Part shown: positions 1 to 8,695 of the stretch, in pieces
Layout of the letters: every line of letters begins with the position of its first letter
Position numbering within the stretch: the stretch's first letter is position 1
From: Hymenopellis radicata
Lineage: Eukaryota; Basidiomycota; Agaricomycetes; Agaricales; Physalacriaceae
Assembly: GCA_015501595.1 (NCBI GenBank)
Contig: JADNRX010001394.1
Location: forward strand, 1-10,097
Direction: 5' to 3'
DNA length: 10,097 nucleotides
Notes under the pieces: model-generated
Seen by the model: only the letters and a program-made list of their open reading frames with translations
Databases searched by the model: none
What the model was told of the DNA's origin: nothing
Program-made: the position numbers and the translations under genes

Positions 1-252
1 GCGGTTTCTGCGGCGGTCCAATAACTGGCAATGGTTCCTGCACTATTAAGGCATTGCCAGCGGAAAGGCAGCATCTTCACGCCCTTCCGCGTATTCCTTT
101 GTTGTTTCCCGTGCTTCCACTGTAAGCAAGTCGAGGCCCCCTTGTTGTAGGGTCTGGCTTATAGGTGAAACTGTAAGTCCCGGAAGCGTGTCAAAGCGCA
201 TGTTCAACTCCGGCAATCACCTGGGGGTTTTCATCCTGCGGGGTTTCCTCCA

Positions 253-682
253 ATGAGTCAACTATTCAGGCTTAGTACCTGGACCTTAAAGCGGGCTGTC
301 TGGTCCACGGCGGGCATAGGAAGGTTCCCGCCGCCACATATTTCACACTCCGCCATCACCACGTCGCGACCAGAACACGCCTATCGTTTTGCAATCCGCT
401 GTGATATATCCGAGTTGGAGGAGCAGCAGGCGATGCAGATCCGGATGAGCCGGATGTCGAGATGACAGAGTCTGACTATGAGGATACGGATGCAGTTTGT
501 GGTGATTCAACTCGTAAACGACCAGCACCATCACCCCAGGTAGTCCCACAAGTCGAGAGCTACGGCAGCAGCGGCGAAAGAGTCAAAGAACCAGTAGCAG
601 TTCACGGAGTTTGCCAGTACGTGAGCAGGAGCAGGAAATTGGGATCCAATCACATAGAATATATAATACACTGATAATATAG
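253..682 (+). CDS. Possible 3' part of an unrecognised plus-strand gene with an acidic tail
   Basis: I do not recognise this gene. An open frame from 253 to 465 ends with the residues ISELEEQQ, and a second frame opening after the stop at 402-404 carries an acidic stretch, DADPDEPDVEMTESDYEDTD, at about 432-491. A third frame from about 515 to the TAG at 680-682 is rich in Ser, Arg and Gln (for example RELRQQRRKSQ). The three pieces join into one plausible low-complexity tail if one base is missing near 430 and one in the AAA run near 517-519, the same kind of step seen in the recognised genes of this window. Without those steps the acidic frame stops at 672-674. No domain, signal peptide or membrane segment is visible. 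Upstream exons (1-252) could not be resolved. A chance open frame is a real alternative. Confidence 0.25.
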
Positions 683-740
683 TATAAATTCTAGTATGCA
701 TACGCGACGCTGGAAAGCTGTAATTATAAATGGTGCAGTC
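640..740. other. AT-rich stretch after the left-hand open frame
   Basis: The bases from about 655 to 735 are much richer in A and T than the surroundings, with several ATATA-type words (661-668, 676-690). They follow the possible stop codons at 674 and 682, so they could be a 3' untranslated or polyadenylation region of the left-hand gene, or simply intergenic sequence. No specific signal can be proven. Confidence 0.3.
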
Positions 741-1280
741 TAACTCGGAGCACGGTCCGCCATCACTTGCTCACCTACCCGACCATTGTGCGGCCGCTCA
801 ATTCACCGCGTTCTTCGCAGCACTTACCCGTCGATGTTGAATCTCTCCTTGGAACACGCTCTGACGCGTGTTGACCCATAAGCAGGAAGTCAAAGAAAGA
901 TTGGTGGTCGAAGTTTTTCTCGGAAAGGGTGCCAGACGGAATTCTGCGGATATCCTGACTTGCGGAAGTTTGCGAATAGGTAAAAAGGATGAAGGAAAAT
1001 GGCTCAAGGTACCACAGCAACTGGCTTCAAGTCTTGCGAAGGTTGTGTCATTGATTCTCGACGTGCAATAGACCGTTAAAACGCAGAGCCCTTGGCGATT
1101 CAGGTGTCGTATACATGGTTATGTAGCGGAGGCGTGTCGATATCGGCTATCTGAATCTGAATCTGATTGCTGCATGATGATGCAGCAATGGTCGACGTCC
1201 AGCTCTGATGGATCGAATTGCTGGTGGTTGTGGTCAACTGGAGTTAACGTTCCACGACACCACGTCCCTGCTTTAGGTTA
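741..1280. other. Intergenic stretch, no recognisable gene
   Basis: Short open frames on both strands (up to about 80 codons) overlap each other here, and none shows a known motif or a consistent chain of splice-linked exons. One plus-strand frame (868-1071) has a mixed, protein-like composition but no recognisable family and no supported start or splice context. The only clear structure is the hairpin at 1167-1188, listed separately. Confidence 0.5.
1167..1188. repeat. Perfect 9-bp inverted repeat (hairpin)
   Basis: TTGCTGCAT at 1167-1175 is followed by the four bases GATG and then by its exact reverse complement ATGCAGCAA at 1180-1188. Just upstream the hexamer CTGAAT is tandemly repeated (1151-1162). 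The stem is short and sits in noncoding sequence. It is not followed by a T run, and fungi do not use bacterial-type terminators, so no function is assigned. Confidence 0.6.
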
Positions 1281-1480
1281 GGAAGGACTCCAACCCGAAG
1301 GAGTCTCGTCAAAGTCTCGTCTTCCTACGACCCCAATAGTGCCGCCAAATGTCGTCCGAAAATTTGTCTGATTTGCCACTTCAGGCCCTCTGGGCCCGCC
1401 ATGCCCAGATTTGCTCCTCCAGGCTGATTTTTGTCCGAATTTTTTTCCCGGCCCGCCTGTTTTGGTCCGAACCCGAGACT
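1281..1480. repeat. Noncoding block with repeated words, possible relic of a repeat element
   Basis: The block contains a direct repeat of AGTCTCGTC (1302-1310 and 1313-1321), a 6-bp inverted repeat GACTCC/GGAGTC bracketing eight bases just before it, three copies of GTCCGAA (near 1354, 1435 and 1466) and two copies of GGCCCGCC (near 1393 and 1450). No open frame here has a recognisable product. The word density is higher than in the rest of the window. It may be a decayed transposable-element end or simple local duplication; no target-site duplication or terminal inverted repeat could be defined. Confidence 0.3.
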
Positions 1481-1750
1481 AGTACTATTGGGGGTCCTTC
1501 GTGCGCGTGAGTATTCACCATGTATCAACTTTGCTGAACGGAGTCCGCTCAAGATGTCTCGAATCATCATGTATCATTGTATGTTTCCGCGTTGGCCGGA
1601 ATCATCTCTGCAAAGCAGTTCTACCGTGTGTTCCCGGATTTGGATCCGCGTAGCTAGGCGGAATGGCAATGCATCACCACGACCGCACAAGTCGTGCAAA
1701 ATAGAAGGCGCCCGAACTTTTTTCGAAAGCGTCTGCTCTAGACTTAGCAA

Positions 1751-1834
1751 GTAAGTAGCATTGCTTATAACTCAGTTGTTCTCTCAACCTACCGTGCTCT
1801 AATCAAATCCTGTACTAACACAGTCGTTGTAAAG
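1751..1834 (+). other. Intron-like sequence with perfect TACTAAC branch site
   Basis: A consensus 5' splice site GTAAGT begins at 1751. The ideal branch sequence TACTAAC lies at 1813-1819, and an AAG acceptor ends at 1834, fifteen bases after the branch adenine. The CAG at 1821-1823 is probably too close to the branch to be used. At 84 nt it would be longer than the other introns in this window. The flanking sequence has no recognisable coding content, so it may be an intron in the 5' untranslated region of the gene starting at 2224, in a noncoding transcript, or a chance match. A second GTGAGT...CAG pair (about 2056-2090) lies between it and the start codon. Confidence 0.35.
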
Positions 1835-2223
1835 GTATTTTGACCTGTTTCTCGCTTGTATGAATGCAATCCCGTTATATTGCGCGCGATTGAATAATTC
1901 AAGAATACCCTGTATTTACAGTACGTCCGTCGAAATCAGGACAAGCCAGGGACAGCTACAACAACTTCATTCCTCTTGCATTCCTCCCCAAAATGTGGTC
2001 CAGAGTGAGGCTCCAGGCCCCAGTTGGACTAAGGAGCAGATGCGAACGAGTGGAGGTGAGTTTCAGTGTCTTTCCCCTTGGACATAACAGATATCCTCCA
2101 GCCTCACTCAGATTTATCCACGCTTTCGAAAGATTTGCCAAGGCATCAGGCCAAAGTAGTTATCACTGGCATCATCATTTAAAGCCATGGAATCGCGCAG
2201 CGGTGCCCCACATTTCGCCAAAC
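1835..2223 (+). promoter_or_regulatory. Putative 5' region of the TmpA-like gene
   Basis: This stretch precedes the chosen start at 2224. An in-frame ATG at 1993 would add 77 residues, but those residues are unlike the family and the frame contains a good GTGAGT donor at 2056, so I treat it as leader or promoter. No certain TATA box or transcription-factor site was identified. Confidence 0.3.
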
Positions 2224-4333
2224 ATGACCTCAGTTCCTCTTGATGATGCCGAAAAGGGCGCGGCGAACTTCGTCCTTTCTGCATTCAACACCGACGAACC
2301 AAGCACGCCTACTCTGAACGAGAAATGCGAACCAGCCGTGGCCACTGCAGGGGAGGTCATTCCGGCTATCGTTGTGCGACCCAAGAAGTCGAGAGCAAGC
2401 CGATGGATCAGGTTTCGACTGTGGTTCAACACCTATCGGTAATCTCTTGTTCTCTTCACTTCACTGGATACTCAAAACGTTCCAGGAAATTCTTTACGCT
2501 CGTCATGACTATCAACGGCGTCGGCGTCCTGTTAGCTTACTTCGAGAAATGGCACTACCCTCTTCAATACACAGGCGCTTTCGTTCTCGGGAATATTCTG
2601 GTCGCCGTACTCATGCGGAACGAACTATTTGGGCGTTTACTCTATCTCATTGTGACTACCCTCTTCGCAAAGGTCCGATTACCTTCCTGTACTTCCGCTG
2701 CTTTTGGCTCACCTTCCTCCAGTGGCCACCTCTCTGGTTCCGCTTGGATGTAGCTCAGTCTTACAGCATCTCGGAGGCATACACTCTGGGTGTGCCACTT
2801 CGGGCTTCCTTTGGCTCGTCTTCCGACTGGTTATCATCTTTACCGACCATAAGGACAATCACGATGCAGTTTTGATAATGGGCGTGCTCACTAGTCTAGC
2901 AGTATGCATTTCGATGTTGTCTGCCTTTCCTTGGGTGCGGAATACCCATCACAAGTACGTTCGTCTTCAATTGCAGGAACAATCATTCTAACCGAATATT
3001 CTTAGTATATTTGAGAGACATCATCGATTTGTTGGATGGTAAGTTGCGTCATTCTGAGGTACTTCTTCAATAACTAAATCCTCTAGGATTGGAGTGGCAT
3101 GCAGTACGTCCGTCGCTGTACGTTGCTCGCGTATTCTTACGCTACCTAGCCTGGGTTTTTGTGGTTTTAGGAGACAGTTATGACTTGGACACTCATTCAT
3201 GGAATCCAGACGGTATTCGCGTCTTCCGCCAGCAAGACTTCTGGTTCTGCCTGTGCATCACAATCTTGTGAGTCGGTCCTTTGTTGATCAGCAGGATCGC
3301 CTCTGACATTATCTTTAGCATCATCATACCATGGGTTACCGTTCGGGAAGTAGAGGTCGATGTCGAGATTGTAGGTCCAGCCACTGTCATTTCTCCGCAA
3401 TTCTAATTGACACCCCACAGCCTTCCTCCAAAGTCGTCATATTACGCTTTAAGCGGGGCATGCAACAGGGCCTATTGGCGAGAATTTCCCGCGGCTCAAT
3501 CCTGGAATATCACGCGTTCGGAATTATATCGTAGGTTCCTGTCAACGGTCCCGGACGTGTGCCATTAACGTCGTCTTCCGCAGGGAGGGAACAAAGTCCA
3601 AGGAACACTACCTCATCTGTGGCGTGCAAGGCGACTTCACCCGAAGTCTTGTTGATAATCCGCCGACGACCATCTGGACACGCGAGCTCAAGGTCCGTGG
3701 CTTCATTATCTTAATCCGGGTTACTGAGCAGAAACGGCTTTTCAGTTCGCAGGCTTGTCAAATACATCGACTTTGTACAAGCGGGGAATACGCGTTTGTA
3801 CAGGTACAGGTCTCGGTGCCGCGCTATCCACATGTCTTCAGGTGAGCGGAGTCCCATGAGCTCGTACACAGTATACTAAGTCGCGTTGGACAGAGTCCAG
3901 ACTGGTGAGCGATCCGTTAATTACCCCACGCACCAGGTTTTGACCCGTCGGCATAACAAGGTATTTGATATGGATTGGGTCCGATCAGGAAAAGACGTTT
4001 GGACCAACCATCTCCAAACTAATATACAACAATCTAGGCCAGAGCGATGCACATTGTGGATTCAAAGGAGCGAGGTGAGTTCTATTGATGTCAGACTCCC
4101 CAGCAACGGTTTCTCATTTAGTGTAGGAGGACGCCCAGACTTGATGAAACTCATCTCGGATGTGTATACGTCTTGGGGAGCCGAAGTGGTATTCATCACG
4201 TCCAACTGGGGTGGGAACAAGGAGATGATGGAAGGATGCAAGGCGGCTGGGATTCCTGCTTTCGTGAGTCTAATTCTGTCGGCTTCTTGTTGACATCCTG
4301 AACATCTCGTAGGGCACACTGTGGGATTTCTAA
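2224..4333 (+). CDS. Ferric-reductase-like transmembrane flavoprotein, TmpA/TmpB family
   Basis: The product resembles the fungal TmpA family, membrane flavoproteins related to ferric reductases and NADPH oxidases; TmpA of Aspergillus nidulans affects conidiation. The exact substrate here is unknown. I resolve 14 exons: 2224-2438, 2486-2672, 2723-2954, 3006-3038, 3087-3103, 3150-3267, 3319-3370, 3421-3530, 3584-3692, 3746-3841, 3894-3904, 3961-4074, 4127-4263, 4313-4333, about 484 residues. A cytosolic N-tail of about 70 residues precedes roughly six membrane segments (about 73-270). Histidines in QHLGGIHSG (149-156) and RNTHHNIFERHHRF (207-220) are candidate haem or metal ligands. HAFGIIS (316-322) resembles the HPFT-type FAD site, VCTGTGLGAAL (375-385) the NAD(P) glycine-rich loop, and the end is GTLWDF. 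The ATG at 2224 has A at -3. Three one-base steps, at 2746-2747, 4037-4040 and 4058-4059, break the frame; the gene may be intact in the organism. Confidence 0.85.
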
Positions 4334-4427
4334 CGGCCTCCCGCTTTCTGAGCAATAGAACAACATATTTACGAGCTTTAACTATATAACATACAGTACG
4401 ATCCAGACCAATTTCCTTCCTCGGCAC
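4334..4427. other. Convergent 3' intergenic region
   Basis: About 95 bases separate the stop of the TmpA-like gene on the plus strand from the farthest possible stop of the F-box gene on the minus strand. The two genes converge here, so 3' ends and polyadenylation sites of both are expected. The AT-rich part around 4365-4395 is the only compositional feature. Confidence 0.4.
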
Positions 4428-5624
4428 TCAACTGTCGGGGGACTGAATGTTTTTAGTAGTTACTTTGAGCTTTCGAGTCCAATCAGATGTTTTCACGCTA
4501 CCTCCGCGAGATTGGGCGTGGAACAACTTTTTCGCTTCTCGGTACACCGCTGCTCGTATCTTCTTGTCGATATCTTTGGTCATGTACACTCGGATGGTGT
4601 GAAGATGTTGGAGGGGTCTAAGAGAGGCGGACAAATTCTGGTGTGCGAATGATCATTGGCTGGCGAGGGTGGCTGAAAATCGAAATGAACGAGCCTTTAT
4701 ATCCTGGATTGTGGGATTCTGATATTTCTGGTTTCTCATAGCTGCCGGGAAGAAGATCCAAGGTGTAATCCGAAGATTGGGAAATCGTTGAATGGCGACT
4801 GGGTTGCGTTAGAATAGATATTGAACACCGGCCTTCAGGACTTACACTCAATGTAGCACTTGTTGACCCGAAACTGGAGGTCTTCTATGGTTGGAAAAGA
4901 TCGAGCTACGGAGCCTCGAAAGGCGAACAAATGAAGTGGCGATAGCAGCGACCGTAGGTTTGGAAAGGAGTTCATGATAATATGCGCTTCATACGCGTGA
5001 ATGTTCAGAGTGTGCACAGAAGGCAGAGTAACATCCTCGAACGCGTCTTTTAGTGCGTCTAAACAAGTCGCTGTCGCTGGTATTTTTAGAATTTGCAAGG
5101 TATGCAGGTTAGGGAGCTTCAGGAGGTGTTCCACAAATTCGCTGTACACCGCCATGGGAGATACGTTGGTCAGGACCACAGATACCGACCTGGGAAAGTT
5201 AAGTAAACATTAATAACTGACATAGGCGAATAGGAACCTACCGAACGTGCTGGGCAAGAAAAGGAGCACGAACAGTTACCATTTCTAGCCTGGCAATTGT
5301 TTCGATAGCGAAGTTCCTCTGGTTGGACCTTGCGCTAGGCAGAAGATCCAGATCCTGCCACGCGAGAGGGAGGTATACAGCGCGAAGTGCGCTGCATGTT
5401 TGGGAGAGAGAACGAGCCGTTTCGTAACGGGTACGATAGTCGGACTTTTTGTAGTCTTTCTCTGCACGAATCTTTGGGACTGGTAAGGAAGGACAATAGG
5501 ACAGAATTTCAAGATGGAGTTCGTAGGGGAAAACTGGCAATCCGCGACTATTGGCGTCAACTGGGACAGAGACAGAAGCAGAGAGCTCGTCCCCAGTGCG
5601 TCTTTTCCTGTGTCGGAGAAGCAT
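4428..5624 (-). CDS. F-box protein, C-terminal part probably cut off by a stop codon
   Basis: F-box proteins bring substrates to SCF ubiquitin ligases through Skp1. Exons on the minus strand are 5624-5242, 5189-4846 and 4798-4653, with introns of 52 and 47 nt. The F-box lies at about residues 29-85 (LPVFPYELHLEILSYCP, then SLSQTCSALRAVYLPLAWQDL), followed by a leucine-rich region beginning SVSVVLTNVS and including LLKLPNLHTLQILKIPA. This order is typical of the large Agaricomycete F-box family. The spliced frame meets TGA at 4653-4655, giving 290 residues. Yet the same frame beyond it encodes LRPLQHLHTIRVYMTKDIDKK, which looks like the usual C-terminus of the family, and stops at 4428-4430. 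The stretch 4798-4653 fits the family poorly and a neighbouring frame is also open, so exon 3 is uncertain. I chose the ATG at 5624 (A at -3); the open frame upstream has no ATG. Sure of the family, unsure of the 3' half. Confidence 0.75.
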
Positions 5625-6003
5625 AGTAGCACAGTCACCGTCTACCTTCAAGTTGTTTAAAGCCACGTGACTATCAAGGTTCCTTAATTCCGTAAATCCT
5701 GGACATTGACCAGCACAATGAATTACCAGAACAGTAACTTGAAGAACGCTGAGCACTGAGCGCTGACGCCCAACCAACACTTTTCCTTACGCGGCCCCGA
5801 CCCTGTCAGACTTGAGGTCCAGGAGTCAATGATCACGGGTTCTGGTCGTCTTTGACCATCACGGTGACTCCGGCTCGCCCTTTTTAAACAAGCTGTCGTT
5901 TCCAAACACAATAACGCGTCTTTTCCCCAAAGGGATCACCCTCGTCCACCTCCGCCGACCTCCATTACCTTTTCGAGTCACTCTCCGGTTCTCTTCCACC
6001 AAA
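5625..6003. promoter_or_regulatory. Divergent promoter region between the F-box gene and TRL1
   Basis: Both flanking genes read away from this 379-base interval, so it should hold both promoters. The last 65 bases before the TRL1 start (about 5938-6002) are strongly pyrimidine-rich (CT), a common feature just upstream of well-expressed fungal genes that often marks transcription starts. No clear TATA box is visible. Short open frames in the interval have no recognisable content. Confidence 0.5.
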
Positions 6004-8568
6004 ATGAACACGAAAACCAGCGCCAATCCCAAGGCAATCCCGGAGGATTCCCAGCTCGTCAAGGACCTCCTTGCGCTTTCCAAATCGGCCACTAAACGAC
6101 GTGCTCTCGTCAAGTCGTCGACGTACGATGCCCCATCCGATCCGGAAATAAAGGTTCGCAGCTGGAAAATGGACGAATTCAAGTACTACGATGTCCCCTC
6201 TCCCTTCCCCTCCCTAGTCAGAGGTCTCTTCACCGTTGATCTGCCTGGAAATGAGGCCGATTTTCGAATTGTGGCTCGTGGGTACGACAAATTCTTCAAC
6301 ATCGGTGAAGTTCCCTGGACAACAGTACGTTTACAATGACTCGTATTCCGGACGGCACTGACTAGTTCAAACGCAGTGGGCGGCTCTGGAAGATCATACG
6401 ACGGCGCCTTATACTCTTTCACTCAAGTCCAACGGCTGTATAATCTTCATTGGCGCTCTGACACCCTCCAAAATTGTGGTCACATCCAAACATTCCCTTG
6501 GCAAGACCGCTGGTGATAAACCGAGTCATGCTGAGGTTGGAGAGCGTTGGCTCCGTAAGTACTTTGCCGACAAGGGCCGTACTGAGGCAGATTTCGCGAA
6601 AGTCCTCTGGGATAACAACTGGACCGCTGTTGCCGAGGTATGTGAAACAGTGGCTCATTCAATTGGGTAGACTTAAGATCTACTGCAGCTTTGTGATGAC
6701 TCTTTTGAGGAGCACGTCCTGGCCACCGCCCCTGAACTCACTGGACTTCATCTTCACGGCATAAACGAGTGTACAAAGGCGTTCAAAACTATGCCTCACG
6801 ATCTCATCGATTCCTTTGCCGAGGAGTGGGGTTTTATCAAGACGCTCTCTACCACTCTCAACACTATCGCAGAGGTCCGCTCATTCACACAGGAGGTTGG
6901 CGAAATCGGTCACTGGAACGGTCAGGCCGTAGAGGGTTTCGTCGTCCGCACTCATGTCGCGTCCCCTTCTGCTGGTAAATCCAGCTCCAAATCGCCTTAT
7001 TCCCCCGGCTCTATGTTCTTCTTCAAAGTGAAGTTCGACGAGCCCTACATGATGTACCGTGATTGGAGAGAGGTGACGAAGAAACTCCTCGGTCAACAGG
7101 GTCCTCTCATCCCGTCTAGTCTGCCAAAGTCAAAGATGCAGCGCCCAGAGACTAAGGCCTACGTTAAGTGGGTGATCGAGGAGATCAAGCGGGACCGCGG
7201 ACAGTTTAAACACTATAATGAGGGCCAAGGGATCATCGCGACTCGTGAACGTTTCTTGGAGTGGCAGAAAACGCAAGACAAGACTGCGCCCTCGACTTCT
7301 CCTACTCGCGCCCCTGCGTCTACGTCTCAGAAAGAGTTTGGCAAGACGAATTATCGTTCCCGTCGCCATCCCTGGCTGTGGTACGCTTCACTCTTTTTCC
7401 GTATTACAGCCGCTGAATCATCTATCAGGAAAAACGACTGTCGCTGTTGCTCTTGCAAACATCTTCGGATGGGGGCATACGCAGAGCGACGATGTTCGTG
7501 CCAAAAAGCCTGCTCCTGTCTTCATAAAGAATGTTCACAATCTGCTAAAACACAAGGACGTCGTCATCGCCGACAAGAACAACCATCTTACCATGCATCG
7601 GAAGAGTCTGCGCGAGCTTTCCATCCAGTTCACGCCTCCGGCTCGGCTTCTCGCACTGAACTGGTCATGCGCTCTGTCGACAAAGTCTCCCGCTGAAGTT
7701 CACGCCATCTGCGGAGAACGAGTTCTGACCCGGGGCGACAAGCACCAGAGTCTTACTGCTGACAGGAAAACAAGTCTCACGAACAAGTTTATTTGGCAGT
7801 TCATTAACAACACTGAAGAGCTCGGAGAGTCTGAAGTAGACGCGTGCATCGATATGCAGCTGGAGGATACCCTAGAAGAGGCTGTGGCGCGCGCAGTAGA
7901 GGGATGTGTCGAAATTGTACCTGGGCTCGAACAGCCGACCCCCGAGAAAATTGCACAGGGTATCCAGGTTGCACTTGGGTACGCGCCTAAAACTACCAAG
8001 CCCAAGGAGACGCCGGCCCAAGCTGCTGCTGCTGCCAAACCCAAAACGGACAAGATACGCTACTTTGGACTGGCGCCGGAGGTGCAGCTCATTGCCGCGC
8101 TCGACAACGCTCTGGGTGACGATCCTTTCTGGCGGATCTCAAGGCCAGCAAACGCGTTGCCACGCAGCCCCACGTCACCATTGTACACCAGAAGGGCCTC
8201 CCCGCGGACCAGCCACTTTGGGATCGGTGTATGGAGCTGCATCGACTCGCGCAGGCGGCGCCCCAGTTCGAGATCACGCTCAGGGAATGTAGTGGTGGAA
8301 TGATCGGATTATGGCGGCGACTGTGGATGACTTGAAGCTTGTCGGGGCGGGCGATGAGGGCCAGAAAGGAGCGCAGTTTCATTGCGCAGCTCCCGGAGGA
8401 AGTGAGGAACAGGCTACATATAACGGTTGGCACGGGGGATGCGAAGGTGCTTCCGGTTGAGGCGAAGACGATGGTGGAGAATTGGCGGCGCGGAAAGACT
8501 GATGGTGTTAAAGTAAAAGCGCTTTCGGGCGTCGTGGTTTCTGGAGGGTCAAAGGACTCATTGCATAA
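6004..8568 (+). CDS. TRL1: tRNA ligase Trl1 (ligase, kinase and cyclic phosphodiesterase in one chain)
   Basis: Trl1 joins tRNA halves after intron removal and ligates the HAC1/XBP1-type stress mRNA in fungi. Exons are 6004-6324, 6377-6637, 6689-7380 and 7429-8568, about 804 residues, near the yeast length. The ligase part shows nucleotidyltransferase motif I, LKSNGCIIFIG, with the AMP-accepting Lys at about 124, then GLHLHGIN, EGFVVR (276-281) and FFFKVKFDEPYMMYRDWRE with paired lysines (307, 309). The kinase part has the P-loop PGCGKTT (422-428), split by an intron, then QSDDV and VIADKNNHL. The phosphodiesterase part has both 2H motifs, PHVTIV (His about 673) and LHITVG (His about 755). 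Apparent single-base frame steps occur at 7349-7350, 8134-8135, 8294-8298, 8377-8379 and about 8545-8548. I place the stop at 8566-8568, which ends the protein in VKGLIA as in homologues; unadjusted, the last frame runs to 8614. Confidence 0.95.
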
Positions 8569-8600
8569 GTTAAACGAAGTCAATTATTTGTATCTAATAT

Positions 8601-8625
8601 CACCTCACTCATAGCACCTCACTCA
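8601..8625 (+). repeat. Direct repeat of an 11-mer between two convergent genes
   Basis: CACCTCACTCA occurs at 8601-8611 and again at 8615-8625, a 14-base period. It lies just downstream of the TRL1 stop in the 127-base space shared with the oligoribonuclease gene. It is most likely a local duplication in the 3' region. Confidence 0.6.
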
Positions 8626-8695
8626 CGCTCAGTATTACCTTATACCAAACAACGTTGTCGATAGAACAAGTCTGTAGTAATATGTAACGCCCTGG

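Noticed and set aside
49..216. Minus-strand open frame near the left edge containing MRFDTLPGLTV
   Set aside because: About 56 codons, no recognisable motif, and competing plus- and minus-strand splice-like sites in the same place; not enough to call a gene.
868..1071. Plus-strand open frame with basic residues
   Set aside because: It has no ATG with supporting context, no motif and no splice-linked neighbour; minus-strand frames of similar length overlap it.
1167..1188. Hairpin read as a bacterial-type terminator
   Set aside because: The surroundings are clearly eukaryotic and no T run follows the stem.
1325..1754. Overlapping open frames of 81 and 107 codons on opposite strands
   Set aside because: Composition follows the repeated GC-rich words of the region; no family is recognisable, so these look like chance frames.
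2372..2875. A 167-codon plus-strand frame overlapping the TmpA-like gene
   Set aside because: It reads through two introns in mostly the wrong frame; only the short stretch around WPPLWFRL belongs to the real protein.
8089..8583. A 164-codon minus-strand frame antisense to TRL1
   Set aside because: It is a shadow of the GC-rich TRL1 coding sequence, which carries the conserved 2H motifs on the other strand.
7218..8614. Programmed ribosomal frameshifting as the cause of the frame steps in TRL1
   Set aside because: The steps go in both directions, occur several times per gene and in three unrelated genes, and no slippery heptamer with a downstream structure was evident.
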